Below, piece after piece: positions 47,888 through 56,644 of a DNA stretch of 64,000 nucleotides. The notes under the pieces were generated by a model. The model did no database searches and was not told the DNA's origin. It saw only the letters and a list, made by a program, of their open reading frames with translations. Positions within the stretch are counted from its first letter, which is position 1. Each line of letters opens with the position of its first letter. Location: positions 62,001 through 126,000 of the forward strand of contig WTGH01000034.1 in assembly GCA_011523655.1 (NCBI GenBank). Reading direction: 5' to 3'. The position numbers were made by a program, and so were the translations under genes. The DNA comes from Rhodospirillaceae bacterium (GTDB lineage: Bacteria > Pseudomonadota > Alphaproteobacteria > Bin65).

Positions 47888-50829
47888 TGCAGGGCACCGG
47901 ACCAACCTACACGTCGATTTCCGAACTGGCGGCCCGCTCCGGCACCTCCGTACCCTGCGCGGGCAACCTGCCGGTGAATCTCGACGACCCTGATAGCGTC
48001 TGGTTCATCGACCGGGGCGCCGTCAATCTGTTCCTGGTGGAGTTCAAGGACGGGGTGGAGCAGGCGGCGCCCCAGCATCTGCTGCGCCGCAAATCGGGCC
48101 GGTTGCTGCCGGGCGTTGCGCCGGACCGGCGCAATAACGAAGAAGACACCACGCTCAACCTGATTGCCAAGGGATCGCCCGGCACCCTTTTGAAACGTCT
48201 GCCGGCCTCATTGCTTTCCGAGGTCGATCCGGCGGAACTGGCGGAACAGACCGATACCTGGCTGACCGCCATCACCGACACGCTTTCGCGTTTCGCAAGC
48301 CGCCTTCCGCGTCCGACCGCCCTGGCCGAACCCGGCATGATGCAGACCCTGGCCCCCGGCACCCTGTCCGTACGGCGCGGCGTGGTCTGGGTTTCCGAAC
48401 CGCCGCGCGGCGCAAGCCTGTACATGGACATTGTCGACCAGGCAGAGCTTGCCGAGGCAGGCGGCCCGCACGAACCGGCGATACCGCTGACGCGGACAAG
48501 CTGGCTCACCCTGTTCGACGAGACGACGCTTGCGGGCAAATCGACCGAAACACTGGCGCAGGAAGGCACGCTGCTGCCGGCGCTCGCCACGTTCCATGCG
48601 GTGGCCTTCACGCTGGAACGCCTCAACCGCCAGCTGGCCGTGGTCGACGAGGCGAATCTCGAACGCGCGCGGACAGCCAGCCGCCGAACGGCCGAAAAAG
48701 CCGCGCGGCAGCGGCTTTTCAATATCTACGACCTGCCGATCGACCGGGATGCCGATGTCGAGGACACGGCGCTGGTGGAAGCCCTGCAGGCCATCGGCCG
48801 CCGCGAAGGAATCGACTTCAAATTTCCGGTGCGCTCGGAACCTTCCGAATCTCCGGTCGGCCTCGTCGACATTCTCGATGCGTCGGGCGTACGCGCCCGG
48901 CGCGTCAGCTTCAAGGCCGAAGGCGACTGGTGGCGCGGAGACAGCAACGCGATGCTGGGATTCCGCGCCGAGGACGGCCGGCCCGTAGCGCTGCTGCCGG
49001 GAGCGTTCGGGCACTACCGGGAATTCGACCCGGTCACCATGCGCAGCGTCCGGATTACGGCGGGTCGCGCCGGCACGCTGCGCGACGAAGCCTGGATGTT
49101 CTACCGGCCATTGCCGTCGGGGAACGTGAAACCCGCAGACCTGATGCGAATCGCCCTGCACGGATCGGCCGCGGATCTGGCGCGGCTGGTCTTCGCCGGG
49201 CTGCCGGGCGGCCTGATCAAACTGGTGCCGGCGCTCGCGCTCGGATTCGTCGCAGTTCAGGTAACGGAGGGTGGAAGTGCCGGAGCGCTCTATGCCGTGG
49301 CCGCGACCGTGGCGGCGCTCGGCCTGCTCGGCGCACTGCTGCACCTGCTTCAAAGCACGGCGATGATGCGGCTCGAGGGGCGCGCGGCGTCGCGGGTCGA
49401 GGCGGCGTTCTGGGACCGCCTCATGCGCCTTCCGCCCAGCGCCCTGCGGCGCCAGCCGGCCGGCGATCTGGCCATGTCGGGAATGACATTCCAGAATATT
49501 CGCGACGGCTTGCAGGGCGTCGTCGCCGACAGCCTGCTGTCCGTCATCTTTCTGCTTCCGGTTTTCGGCGTCATCTTTTTCTACGATGCCACCCTCGGCG
49601 TCATCGCCCTCGTCTTCAGCCTGGCGTCGCTGTCGATCACCGTACTTCTCGGGCTGCGCCAGATTTCGCCTTATGGGCGGATGATCAGCGCAGCCCGTCG
49701 CGTCGTCGGCCGGCTGTTCCAGATCGTCGGCGGCATCGCCAAGCTGCGTGTCGAAAACGCGGAAGGGTCGGCTTTCGCCATTTGGGCGCGGGACTATCGC
49801 GAGCAGAAACGCGCGGAGATCGACCTGGGCACGTTTGAGGGGCATTCCCAGGCATTCGGCGCCGCGCTCCCCTTTCTTGCCGGCGGCGCGTTGCTTTTCG
49901 CGGTGGTTGCGGTGGGCGACCGCAACCTCCCGGTCGGCGACTTTCTCGTCGTCTACACCGTTTTCATCGCATTCCAGGCCGCCATCGCGCGGCTCGGCGA
50001 GTCATTCGGCACCGTTGCCGCCATGCTGCCGGCGTTCGACCAGATGCGCCCGCTTTTCGCCGCCGTTCCGGAAGCCGCGGTCGAAGGCGAACCGGTCGAA
50101 TATCTGGGCGGCGATATTCTGTTCGACCGCATTTCTTTCCGCTACGAATCCGACGGCCCGCTGATTCTCGACGATGTCACGATTCGCGCCCGCCCCGGCG
50201 AATTCGTTGCGATCGCCGGCGAATCCGGCGCCGGCAAGAGCACCCTGTTCCGGCTCGCGCTCGGCATCGACCGGCCGACCGCGGGCGCGGTGTATTACGA
50301 CGGCCGGGATCTGCGGCACCTGAACCTGAAGCAGGTGCGCCGGAGAATCGGCGCCGTGCCGCAATCGGTCGGGCTTCACCCCCAGGACCTGTGGGACAAC
50401 CTCGTCAGTCACCACGACGGCGTGGCGACCAAAGACGTGTGGGCGGCGGTCCGGATCGCCGAAGTCGAAGACGAAATCAAGGGCATGCCGATGGGCATGA
50501 TGACCATGGTCGGCACCAGCGGGGCTGTCCTGTCAGGCGGAGAAAGCCAGCGCGTCACGATCGCCCGCTCGGTGATCGGCAGCCCGCGAATCATGCTGTT
50601 CGATGAAGCAACCAATTGGCTGGATAACGAAAACCAGGCTAAGGTCATGTCGAACCTCACAGCCCTGACCTCCACCCGGCTCGTCATCGCTCACCGCCTG
50701 TCCACGCTGGAACAGGCGGACCGCATTTATGTGTTGCAAGCCGGGAAAGTCGTGCAAAGCGGCTCGTTCAACGAACTCTTGGAGGTCGAAGGCGTGTTCA
50801 GCGAACTGGTCAAGAGGCAGATCGCCTGA
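47887..50829 (+). CDS. NHLM-type ABC transporter without peptidase (second exporter component)
   Basis: 980 residues. The first roughly 450 residues form a soluble domain typical of the NHLM ATP-binding protein family (FVPC-like cysteine region, PLPSGNVKPADLMRIAL near its end). Then come membrane helices and an ABC domain with GESGAGKST (Walker A), LSGGESQRVTIARS (signature) and IMLFDEATNWLDN (Walker B). It usually accompanies the C39 transporter in NHLP/TOMM clusters, probably as its heterodimer partner. Its start at 47887 overlaps the preceding stop. Confidence 0.9.
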   Translation: MQGTGPTYTSISELAARSGTSVPCAGNLPVNLDDPDSVWFIDRGAVNLFLVEFKDGVEQAAPQHLLRRKSGRLLPGVAPDRRNNEEDTTLNLIAKGSPGTLLKRLPASLLSEVDPAELAEQTDTWLTAITDTLSRFASRLPRPTALAEPGMMQTLAPGTLSVRRGVVWVSEPPRGASLYMDIVDQAELAEAGGPHEPAIPLTRTSWLTLFDETTLAGKSTETLAQEGTLLPALATFHAVAFTLERLNRQLAVVDEANLERARTASRRTAEKAARQRLFNIYDLPIDRDADVEDTALVEALQAIGRREGIDFKFPVRSEPSESPVGLVDILDASGVRARRVSFKAEGDWWRGDSNAMLGFRAEDGRPVALLPGAFGHYREFDPVTMRSVRITAGRAGTLRDEAWMFYRPLPSGNVKPADLMRIALHGSAADLARLVFAGLPGGLIKLVPALALGFVAVQVTEGGSAGALYAVAATVAALGLLGALLHLLQSTAMMRLEGRAASRVEAAFWDRLMRLPPSALRRQPAGDLAMSGMTFQNIRDGLQGVVADSLLSVIFLLPVFGVIFFYDATLGVIALVFSLASLSITVLLGLRQISPYGRMISAARRVVGRLFQIVGGIAKLRVENAEGSAFAIWARDYREQKRAEIDLGTFEGHSQAFGAALPFLAGGALLFAVVAVGDRNLPVGDFLVVYTVFIAFQAAIARLGESFGTVAAMLPAFDQMRPLFAAVPEAAVEGEPVEYLGGDILFDRISFRYESDGPLILDDVTIRARPGEFVAIAGESGAGKSTLFRLALGIDRPTAGAVYYDGRDLRHLNLKQVRRRIGAVPQSVGLHPQDLWDNLVSHHDGVATKDVWAAVRIAEVEDEIKGMPMGMMTMVGTSGAVLSGGESQRVTIARSVIGSPRIMLFDEATNWLDNENQAKVMSNLTALTSTRLVIAHRLSTLEQADRIYVLQAGKVVQSGSFNELLEVEGVFSELVKRQIA

Positions 50830-50941
50830 TCCGGCAACCGCACTCCTCGCGCGACCGGTCTCGTCGTGATTTGCGCTCCGGCTTGATTTCGGCTGCCGGA
50901 AATTCGCGCTCCGCCGGAACCGGCGAAATTGGAAGACATCA

Positions 50942-52246
50942 ATGAAGAAGCTGGTCGGTTCGGCAGAAATTCTCGTTTCGAGAGCTGGCGAAGACAGGGA
51001 TTTTCGCGAACGTCTGCTCGCCAGCCCGAGGGAAACGATCGAAAAGGAATTCGGCGTGACGCTGGCCGGAGGCCATGAAATTCATGTGCACGAAGAAACC
51101 TATAACACCACCCATCTGGTGCTCCCGCCGCCCGGCAAGCTCAGCGAAGCCGAGCGGGAGGCGGCAAAGACCGGCGCAGCGTCGCTCGAGTTTCTTCGCA
51201 AGACAATGTACGACCCCGCGCCGCCCCTTCGTCCCCCCGCCGTCGAACGGACGACGCCCGGAGAGCGCGCTGCCGCGTCCGGGGACCTTGCAGCAGCCGG
51301 CAGGGAAAGCATCCGCCGCGGTCTCGATTTCCTGGAATCGACCGTCGACGAGAACGGGGCATGGTCCTGCATCCGGTTCAACATAGCCGACCCGGACATT
51401 CCCCGGCATTTCGAAAGGCCGCCCTTTATTTCGGCGCTCTGCGTCCTGGCCCTCGAATGTAGCGAGGAACCGCAGGCGAAGGCCTTGTGCGCCGCGACCG
51501 GAGATTATCTCGTCGACACCATCGAATTTCCCGGCCTGTGGCGCTACTACCGCCATCTTCCCCCGGATCTCGACAGCACCGCGCTCTGTTCGATTGTCAT
51601 CGCGGCCCACCCCTGGATTTTTCTTGAAAGGAACCTTCCGCCAATACTGGCCAATCGCGACGAGGCGGGCCGGTTCATGACCTGGGTCCTGGCAGAAGAC
51701 GAGCCCGATGTCGTCTCGAGGTTTCGTATCGAAGCCGATCCCGTCGTCAACGCGAACGTCATCGCGTATCTCGGCGACCGCCCGGAAACCGCGGATGCCC
51801 AAAGTTGGCTGGAAACCCTGGTTGCCGAGGACGGAGTCGACGGTTCGTCCAAATGGTATCCCGACGCGGTCGCGATCTACTATGCGATCGCCCGCGCCAT
51901 GGTCCGCGCGCCGACCGCCCTCGAACGGCTGCGTCCGATACTTGCGGATCGAATCCTGGAGTTGCACGCCGGGCAGGAAGGCTTCGGCAACATATTGCAG
52001 ACCGCGCTGGCCGTGTCGGCGCTCTACAATGCCGGAAGCCTCGAACGCATCGACGCGACGCGCGAAACCGACAGGATCGTGAGTTCGCAGCGTGAGGACG
52101 GCAGCTGGCCGGAACTTCTCGCATTCGGCGACCAGGAGTTGAAATGGGGCACGGTCGGACAGATCGGGCATGGCGCCGAAGCCGTGACTTCTGCGTTCTG
52201 CATCGAGGCTCTGGAACGTCTCGTCGAAATCCTGAAGGCGGAATGA
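50942..52246 (+). CDS. RiPP-leader/terpene-cyclase-fold fusion protein
   Basis: 434 residues. Residues 8-78 align with the leader of the 83-residue precursor at 53524: DRDFRERLLASPRETIEKEFGVT, IHVHEETYNTTHLVLPP and EREAAKTG match DADFRQQLLADPKSTICEELGIT, IQVHESDMQTVHLALPP and LEAISAG. From about residue 120 an alpha-alpha toroid of squalene-cyclase/prenyltransferase type begins: GLDFLESTVDENGAW, a DLDSTA motif at 209-214 (cf. DxDDTA of class II terpene cyclases) and a QW-type motif Q383-x3-G387-x-W389. I know no described enzyme with a full NHLP leader at its N terminus. It lies 112 bases after the ABC gene. It may be a cyclase tethered to the maturation machinery, or a protein processed and exported by the C39 system. 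Confidence 0.8.
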   Translation: MKKLVGSAEILVSRAGEDRDFRERLLASPRETIEKEFGVTLAGGHEIHVHEETYNTTHLVLPPPGKLSEAEREAAKTGAASLEFLRKTMYDPAPPLRPPAVERTTPGERAAASGDLAAAGRESIRRGLDFLESTVDENGAWSCIRFNIADPDIPRHFERPPFISALCVLALECSEEPQAKALCAATGDYLVDTIEFPGLWRYYRHLPPDLDSTALCSIVIAAHPWIFLERNLPPILANRDEAGRFMTWVLAEDEPDVVSRFRIEADPVVNANVIAYLGDRPETADAQSWLETLVAEDGVDGSSKWYPDAVAIYYAIARAMVRAPTALERLRPILADRILELHAGQEGFGNILQTALAVSALYNAGSLERIDATRETDRIVSSQREDGSWPELLAFGDQELKWGTVGQIGHGAEAVTSAFCIEALERLVEILKAE

Positions 52247-52276
52247 TTCCGCCCCTTCGTTGCGTGAGGAGGCCGC

Positions 52277-53395
52277 ATGGATATCGATCAAGCAGTCACC
52301 CTGACCCAGGACCGTCTCGCCGGAGAGGGCGGCACGATGAGCGATCTGCTTGGGCACTTTCGCAACCGGATTTCGCCGGTTCTTATCGGCGAAGCGGAAT
52401 GGGAGCGCGTGCTCGAATGCGCCGGGAAACTTCCGATCGCGATGGGCGCCCTGCCGTTCGGCTTCGAACTGCCGCTGCACGAACGCAGGCCGGAGGCGGA
52501 TTTCGGCGCATCCCTGGCGAGCGGCACCGGACCGGCGGCGTTTTTCGAGGAGCGCGCGCGGACCGACACGACGGATGAGACTGCGAAGGCGATCGTGCGG
52601 CTGTTCAAGGAAATGGAAGCCGAACGCTCGCCTTTGCGCGAGATCGTCGGCCGCAAGTTGATGCTGGAATACGATATCGGGTCGGCGCGGGACGGCGACC
52701 GGTCCTTTCCGGGCATGTTCCTGCGGCCCGGCGAACGGCCGATCGTCGGCGCCGGCGGTCAGGAGAATGATGTCGCTACGGTGGTCGATGCGCTCGTTTC
52801 CTGCGTCGGCTGGACGATGACCGACGCCGAGCGGGAGAATGTCGAACGAGTCTACCTGGCGCAGCCGGGAGATACGCGCATGGATTCGTTCGGTATCTTC
52901 CCGTCCCGCTCGCGGGCGATCCGCCTGGCGATCATGGGCTTCAAATCGCGGCGGGACCTATGTTCCTATCTTGAAGAAACGGCTTGGCCGGGCCGGATCC
53001 CGGCCGTCGATTCCGTGATTGCACGCCTCGGGAAACGCGTGAACATCGTCAGGATCGGGGCGAATATCGACGTGCGGGAAGAGGGTGTCGGCCCGACGCT
53101 CGGCCTCACGCTCATCGTCAAGCAGCGCTATACGAAAGATTCACGTTACTGGCTCGACGGCCTGACGGACTGGGATCCGTTTCTGGAAGCCCTGAGCCAT
53201 GAGGAGCTTGTCGTTCCGGATAAACTCACGGCGCTTGCCGACTGGGTCTCGAAACCGACAACCCTGTTTGCGAAATCCGGCCGCTATGTTCTGTTACGCG
53301 GCATTCACCACATAAAGCTGGTCATATCCGGAAACCGGCTTCGGCAAGCCAAGGCCTACGTGTTCATGGTGCTTTCCGGCGCGGTCGCTCCCTGA
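52277..53395 (+). CDS. Unrecognised 372-residue RiPP-cluster protein
   Basis: ATG at 52277 with GAGGAGG eight bases before it. No family is certain. The protein is soluble, without signal or membrane segments. Alternating strands occur: MGALPFGFELPLHE (about 53-66), DSFGIFPSRSRAIRLAIMGF, VNIVRIGANIDVREEGVGPTLGLTLIV and a closing HHIKLVISGNRLRQAKAYVFM. Repeated beta strands of this length with a hydrophobic end hint at a beta-barrel enzyme; an ABBA-type aromatic prenyltransferase would suit the tryptophan in the core peptide, but I see no diagnostic residues and offer it as a guess. It lies 30 bases after the leader-cyclase fusion and is convergent with the precursor gene. Confidence 0.6.
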   Translation: MDIDQAVTLTQDRLAGEGGTMSDLLGHFRNRISPVLIGEAEWERVLECAGKLPIAMGALPFGFELPLHERRPEADFGASLASGTGPAAFFEERARTDTTDETAKAIVRLFKEMEAERSPLREIVGRKLMLEYDIGSARDGDRSFPGMFLRPGERPIVGAGGQENDVATVVDALVSCVGWTMTDAERENVERVYLAQPGDTRMDSFGIFPSRSRAIRLAIMGFKSRRDLCSYLEETAWPGRIPAVDSVIARLGKRVNIVRIGANIDVREEGVGPTLGLTLIVKQRYTKDSRYWLDGLTDWDPFLEALSHEELVVPDKLTALADWVSKPTTLFAKSGRYVLLRGIHHIKLVISGNRLRQAKAYVFMVLSGAVAP

Positions 53396-53422
53396 ATTTC
53401 AGCCTGATTCAAGACGCACCGG

Positions 53423-53446
53423 ACCCGCCCCCGGCCGGGGGCGGGT
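53423..53446. terminator. GC-rich bidirectional terminator hairpin
   Basis: Perfect 24-base palindrome starting ACCCGCCCCCGG between the convergent 372-residue gene and the precursor gene. It has no long T run, so efficiency is uncertain. Confidence 0.6.
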
Positions 53447-53474
53447 GCATTCGGTCCGGACTGTATTCAAATGC

Positions 53475-53496
53475 GGATTCGGACCGCTCCGAATCC
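53475..53496 (-). terminator. Hairpin downstream of the precursor gene
   Basis: GGATTCGGA and TCCGAATCC form a perfect 9-base stem around CCGC, 28 bases after the precursor stop. It may stabilise the precursor mRNA 3' end or separate precursor expression from the rest. Confidence 0.5.
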
Positions 53497-53523
53497 CCAC
53501 CGGCTACCCGCCGGGATTTAAGG

Positions 53524-53775
53524 CTACCAGCAGCAGCAAAGGCCGGCCGAGATGGCTTCGAGCTGCTCCTCTGTGATGTTCGGGTCCGGCGGCAACGCAA
53601 GATGCACCGTCTGCATGTCGCTCTCATGGACCTGGATATTCATCGAATCGGGAATCGTAATGCCCAATTCCTCACAGATGGTAGACTTTGGATCCGCGAG
53701 CAGCTGCTGCCTGAAATCCGCGTCCAGGGCGGACTTCTCGACAATCTGCTGTAGCATTTCATCGCCACTTCGCAT
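53524..53775 (-). CDS. RiPP precursor peptide, NHLP-type leader with core ending LCCCW
   Basis: 83 residues. ATG at 53775 preceded by AGGGAA; a TTG start at 53829 would add an implausible N terminus. The leader has the nitrile-hydratase-like NHLP pattern: IVEKSALDADFRQQLLADP, CEELGITIPDSMNIQVHES, TVHLALPPDP and ITEEQLEAISAG (positions 67-78). Only Leu-Cys-Cys-Cys-Trp follows, then TAG. The C39 transporter should cut after Ala-Gly or a nearby residue, leaving a core of about five residues. Three adjacent cysteines are ideal substrates for the YcaO cyclodehydratase encoded at 57953. It is alone on its strand between the unknown protein and the RND gene, with its own promoter. It is far shorter in core than usual NHLP/TOMM peptides. 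Confidence 0.85.
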   Translation of the reverse strand: MRSGDEMLQQIVEKSALDADFRQQLLADPKSTICEELGITIPDSMNIQVHESDMQTVHLALPPDPNITEEQLEAISAGLCCCW

Positions 53776-53845
53776 GGCAATTTCCCTGCATTTCAGGTGA
53801 CTTGCGAACCCAACCGCTATTGAACGCAAAAAGACACTATAAACC

Positions 53846-53874
53846 AGTATATTACGAATTTGTTACGAGATCAA
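53846..53874 (-). promoter_or_regulatory. Promoter of the precursor gene
   Basis: On the minus strand TTGATC (53874-53869), a 17-base spacer and TATACT (53851-53846), in an AT-rich stretch unlike the surrounding GC-rich DNA. It would start transcription near 53839, giving a leader of about 64 bases before the ATG. It is the best promoter in this part of the window and fits separate, high-level expression of the peptide. Confidence 0.65.
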
Positions 53875-53966
53875 GTTTTCGCAGTGTCGCAAATTCCGAT
53901 CCGATGTGTATCGGCCGAAGGCCTGCGGCGGCGTCCGTTTAGGCCCCGCAGTTTGGATCGGGCTGC

Positions 53967-56297
53967 TTATTCAGGTTTCCGCCGCCGATTCCGGTCGAAC
54001 GCCATCAGCAGCGCCGGCAGGAGCGTCAGGTCGGCGATCAGCGCAAAGCCGATGATCGTCGCGGTCAGGACCCCGACCTGCGCGGTCGGAACGAATGGCG
54101 AAAACACCAGAATCAAAAAGCCGGCCACCAGCACGACCGTCGTCGTGAACAGGGCCCGGCCGGCCGTGTCGAAGGTCTGGCGCACCGCGTCTTCCGGCCC
54201 CAGGCCGTATTCCTGCCGCGCGCGGCGGTACTTGGCGAGGAAATGCACCGTATCGTCGACGACGATGCCGACGGTCATGGCCACCACGACGGACAGCGAG
54301 AGGCCGACCTGCCCGACCGTCAATCCCCACACGCCGAAGCCCAGCACGGCGGGAACCAGATTGGGAACGATGCTGATCAACCCCAGCCGCAGCGATCGCA
54401 GGGCGAAGAGGAGAATGGCGGAAATGGCCAGGAGCACGACGATCGTCCCGATCAGCATGGCGCGGATGTTGCGCTGGCCGATATAGGCGAACAGCGCCGC
54501 GGGGCCGGTGCTGTTGACGCCGGCAACGTGCGGTGCGTTTTCCTTCAGCCACGCCTCGGCGCGCGCGTTCAGTTCGAGAAGCTCCTGCGAACTGAGCGTC
54601 TGTGCCGACACCGAAACCCGCGTGGCCGATCTGGAACTGTCCATCTGATTGTTCAGGTCCAGACCCTGCGGCAGCGAGATCTCGTACAGCAGCAGATATT
54701 GCGCTGCCAGGTCCTGGCTTTCCGGAATCCGGTAGGCGGCCGGATCGTCGCCGTGCATGCTCTTGTTGAGTTGCCGGAAGGTATCGGTGACGGTCGACAC
54801 ATGGCGTACGCGGGGCTGCTTGCGGTACCAGGCGGCGAAATTCGAAACCTCGGAGAGGAAACGGGGATCGGTGACGCCGCCCTCGGCAGACGCCCGCAGC
54901 GAGTATTCGAGCAGCGTATTGCCGCTCAGGCGCTCGTCCATGAAGTCGGTGTCCTGTCGGAACTCGACGCTCTTGTCGAAGAAGTGGACCAGGACGTCGT
55001 TGAGCTCGTTGCGCGGAACGGCCAGAGCCATCGCGGCCACGAACGCCAGCCATCCCCAGATCAGCGCCTTCCTGTAGCGCAGAACGAACTCCGCCAAGTG
55101 GTTCATCGTGGGTCCGCGGAACCGGCGGTCCTTTGCGGCGCGGACGGGCAGAAGCGAAAGCACGGCCGGCAGGAAGGTGACGGAAAGAATGAAAGAGGCG
55201 GCGATACCGAAGGCGACGAAGTTACCGAGATGACGGTAGGGCGGCACTTCGGAAAAGTTCATGCTCAGGAAACCGAGCGCCGTGGTGAGGCTCGCCAGAA
55301 ACACCGGGTGCAGGTTGAGCCTGACGGCTTCGACGATGGCATCGTGCCTCGAATCCCCGGCGCGCAAGCGCTGCTGCAAAGCCACCAGCAGGTGCACGCA
55401 GTTCGCCACCACGATCATCAGCACGATGGTCGGCGCCGGCGAGATCGGCGGGCTGAAGGGCAGTCCGACCCAGGCGCCCAGGCCCATCGACGCGAGTATG
55501 GAAAAGACGATGACCAGCCCGGTCGCCGCCACCCCGGCCCAGCCCCGGATGAGAATGCCGAGAATCAAGGCCATGAGCAGGAGGCTCGCCGGCAGGAAGA
55601 CCGTCTGGCTGCCGATCGAGGCCTCCACGAATGTCTGGTTGACCATGACCGTGCCGACGACGCGCAGGTCGATGCCGGGGAATCGTTTTTCCGCCTCCGC
55701 GGCGACCGACCTGGCGAATTCGGCAACTTCGGCCGAAGCCTCCAGGAGGCCCTCCTCCGGCAGTTCGATGGTGACGCTTACAACGCTGACATCCCCGTTC
55801 CGGGCCAGAATGCTCCCTGCGATACGCGGATCGGACAACGCGACGGACCGGATACGCGACCGCACGTCCGCCCGGCCCAGTTCCTTCGGATCGACCAGAT
55901 CCTGAACATACAAATCGTCGCCGTCGGCGGTCGTGTATTGAAAATTGGCAAGCGAGTCGACGCGCCTGGAATGCGGCGTATTCCACGCGGCTTCCGTGAG
56001 CCAGACGGCAGCCGAGAGCGCCGTTTGCGACGTGGCGTCGCCATCGTCCGGAACGATCAGGAAGGCGACGTTGTCGTTCTTGCCGTAGGTATCCTCCAGC
56101 GTTTCCAGCGCCTGAAGCTGCGGATTGTCTTCGTCGAAGAAGATGCGGTAGTTGGCGGAGAATTCGAGCAGCGCAATGCCGCCTGACGCGGCCGCAACGA
56201 AGAGAAGCGTGCCCAGAATGACCGGCCAGCGGGCCGCGAGCACCCGCTCGGCAAATCGCTTTGCGAACGGCTCGCTTGCTATGCCGCGCTCGTCCAC
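53967..56297 (-). CDS. RND-superfamily exporter (MMPL type)
   Basis: 776 residues from a GTG at 56297 reading VDERGIASEPFAKRFAERVLAARW; a frame running up to 56510 would add a low-complexity N terminus and is less likely. Two repeated membrane halves, each one helix, a large periplasmic loop and then five helices: SLLLMALILGILIRGWAGVA and APTIVLMIVVANCVHLLVAL in the first, GIVVDDTVHFLAKYRRA in the second. The second half shows the GxVVDDxxHFL pattern of MMPL/RND pumps. It lies on the precursor strand and may export the product or a lipid, or give self-protection. Confidence 0.88.
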   Translation of the reverse strand: MDERGIASEPFAKRFAERVLAARWPVILGTLLFVAAASGGIALLEFSANYRIFFDEDNPQLQALETLEDTYGKNDNVAFLIVPDDGDATSQTALSAAVWLTEAAWNTPHSRRVDSLANFQYTTADGDDLYVQDLVDPKELGRADVRSRIRSVALSDPRIAGSILARNGDVSVVSVTIELPEEGLLEASAEVAEFARSVAAEAEKRFPGIDLRVVGTVMVNQTFVEASIGSQTVFLPASLLLMALILGILIRGWAGVAATGLVIVFSILASMGLGAWVGLPFSPPISPAPTIVLMIVVANCVHLLVALQQRLRAGDSRHDAIVEAVRLNLHPVFLASLTTALGFLSMNFSEVPPYRHLGNFVAFGIAASFILSVTFLPAVLSLLPVRAAKDRRFRGPTMNHLAEFVLRYRKALIWGWLAFVAAMALAVPRNELNDVLVHFFDKSVEFRQDTDFMDERLSGNTLLEYSLRASAEGGVTDPRFLSEVSNFAAWYRKQPRVRHVSTVTDTFRQLNKSMHGDDPAAYRIPESQDLAAQYLLLYEISLPQGLDLNNQMDSSRSATRVSVSAQTLSSQELLELNARAEAWLKENAPHVAGVNSTGPAALFAYIGQRNIRAMLIGTIVVLLAISAILLFALRSLRLGLISIVPNLVPAVLGFGVWGLTVGQVGLSLSVVVAMTVGIVVDDTVHFLAKYRRARQEYGLGPEDAVRQTFDTAGRALFTTTVVLVAGFLILVFSPFVPTAQVGVLTATIIGFALIADLTLLPALLMAFDRNRRRKPE

Positions 56298-56644
56298 GGA
56301 ACCGGCGCCATTGGTTTCGTATGCACCCCGGGGGCAGGCGGCGCGCCGGGCTTCATTGCGACAGAAGCCCTGCGGCCGGACGGCAATCCCGCGTACCTGC
56401 AGCCTGGAGCCCGGCCGCGCCGGGGGCAATCCGATACAGACACATGCTCCGAACCTGCAGAATCGAAATGTAAGACGATCGAGGCATTTAGCGTTCGCGA
56501 CAATACACACCGAAGGCCGATGCGGAGCAAGACCCGCTCCGCCGATCGAGGGGCGAATCGGCTCCGCCGCATTCTCCGGCCAGCTTGCCCCTCAGACCGT
56601 CGATGCACTAACTTTCGCACGGAACCTGTCCGTGGGGGCGAGTC
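56298..56644 (+). other. Divergent intergenic region, no gene
   Basis: 347 bases between the RND gene (minus) and the halogenase-like gene (plus). No small open frame with a convincing start was seen on either strand. It must hold the two divergent promoters, but no strong hexamer pair is evident. Confidence 0.5.

Noticed and set aside
53524..53775. Precursor as a scaffold for a peptide aminoacyl-tRNA ligase (PEARL) pathway
   Set aside because: A C-terminal Cys/Trp tail and a halogenase recall such systems, but no LanB-like ligase gene is visible in the window, whereas a full YcaO cyclodehydratase and C39 exporter are.
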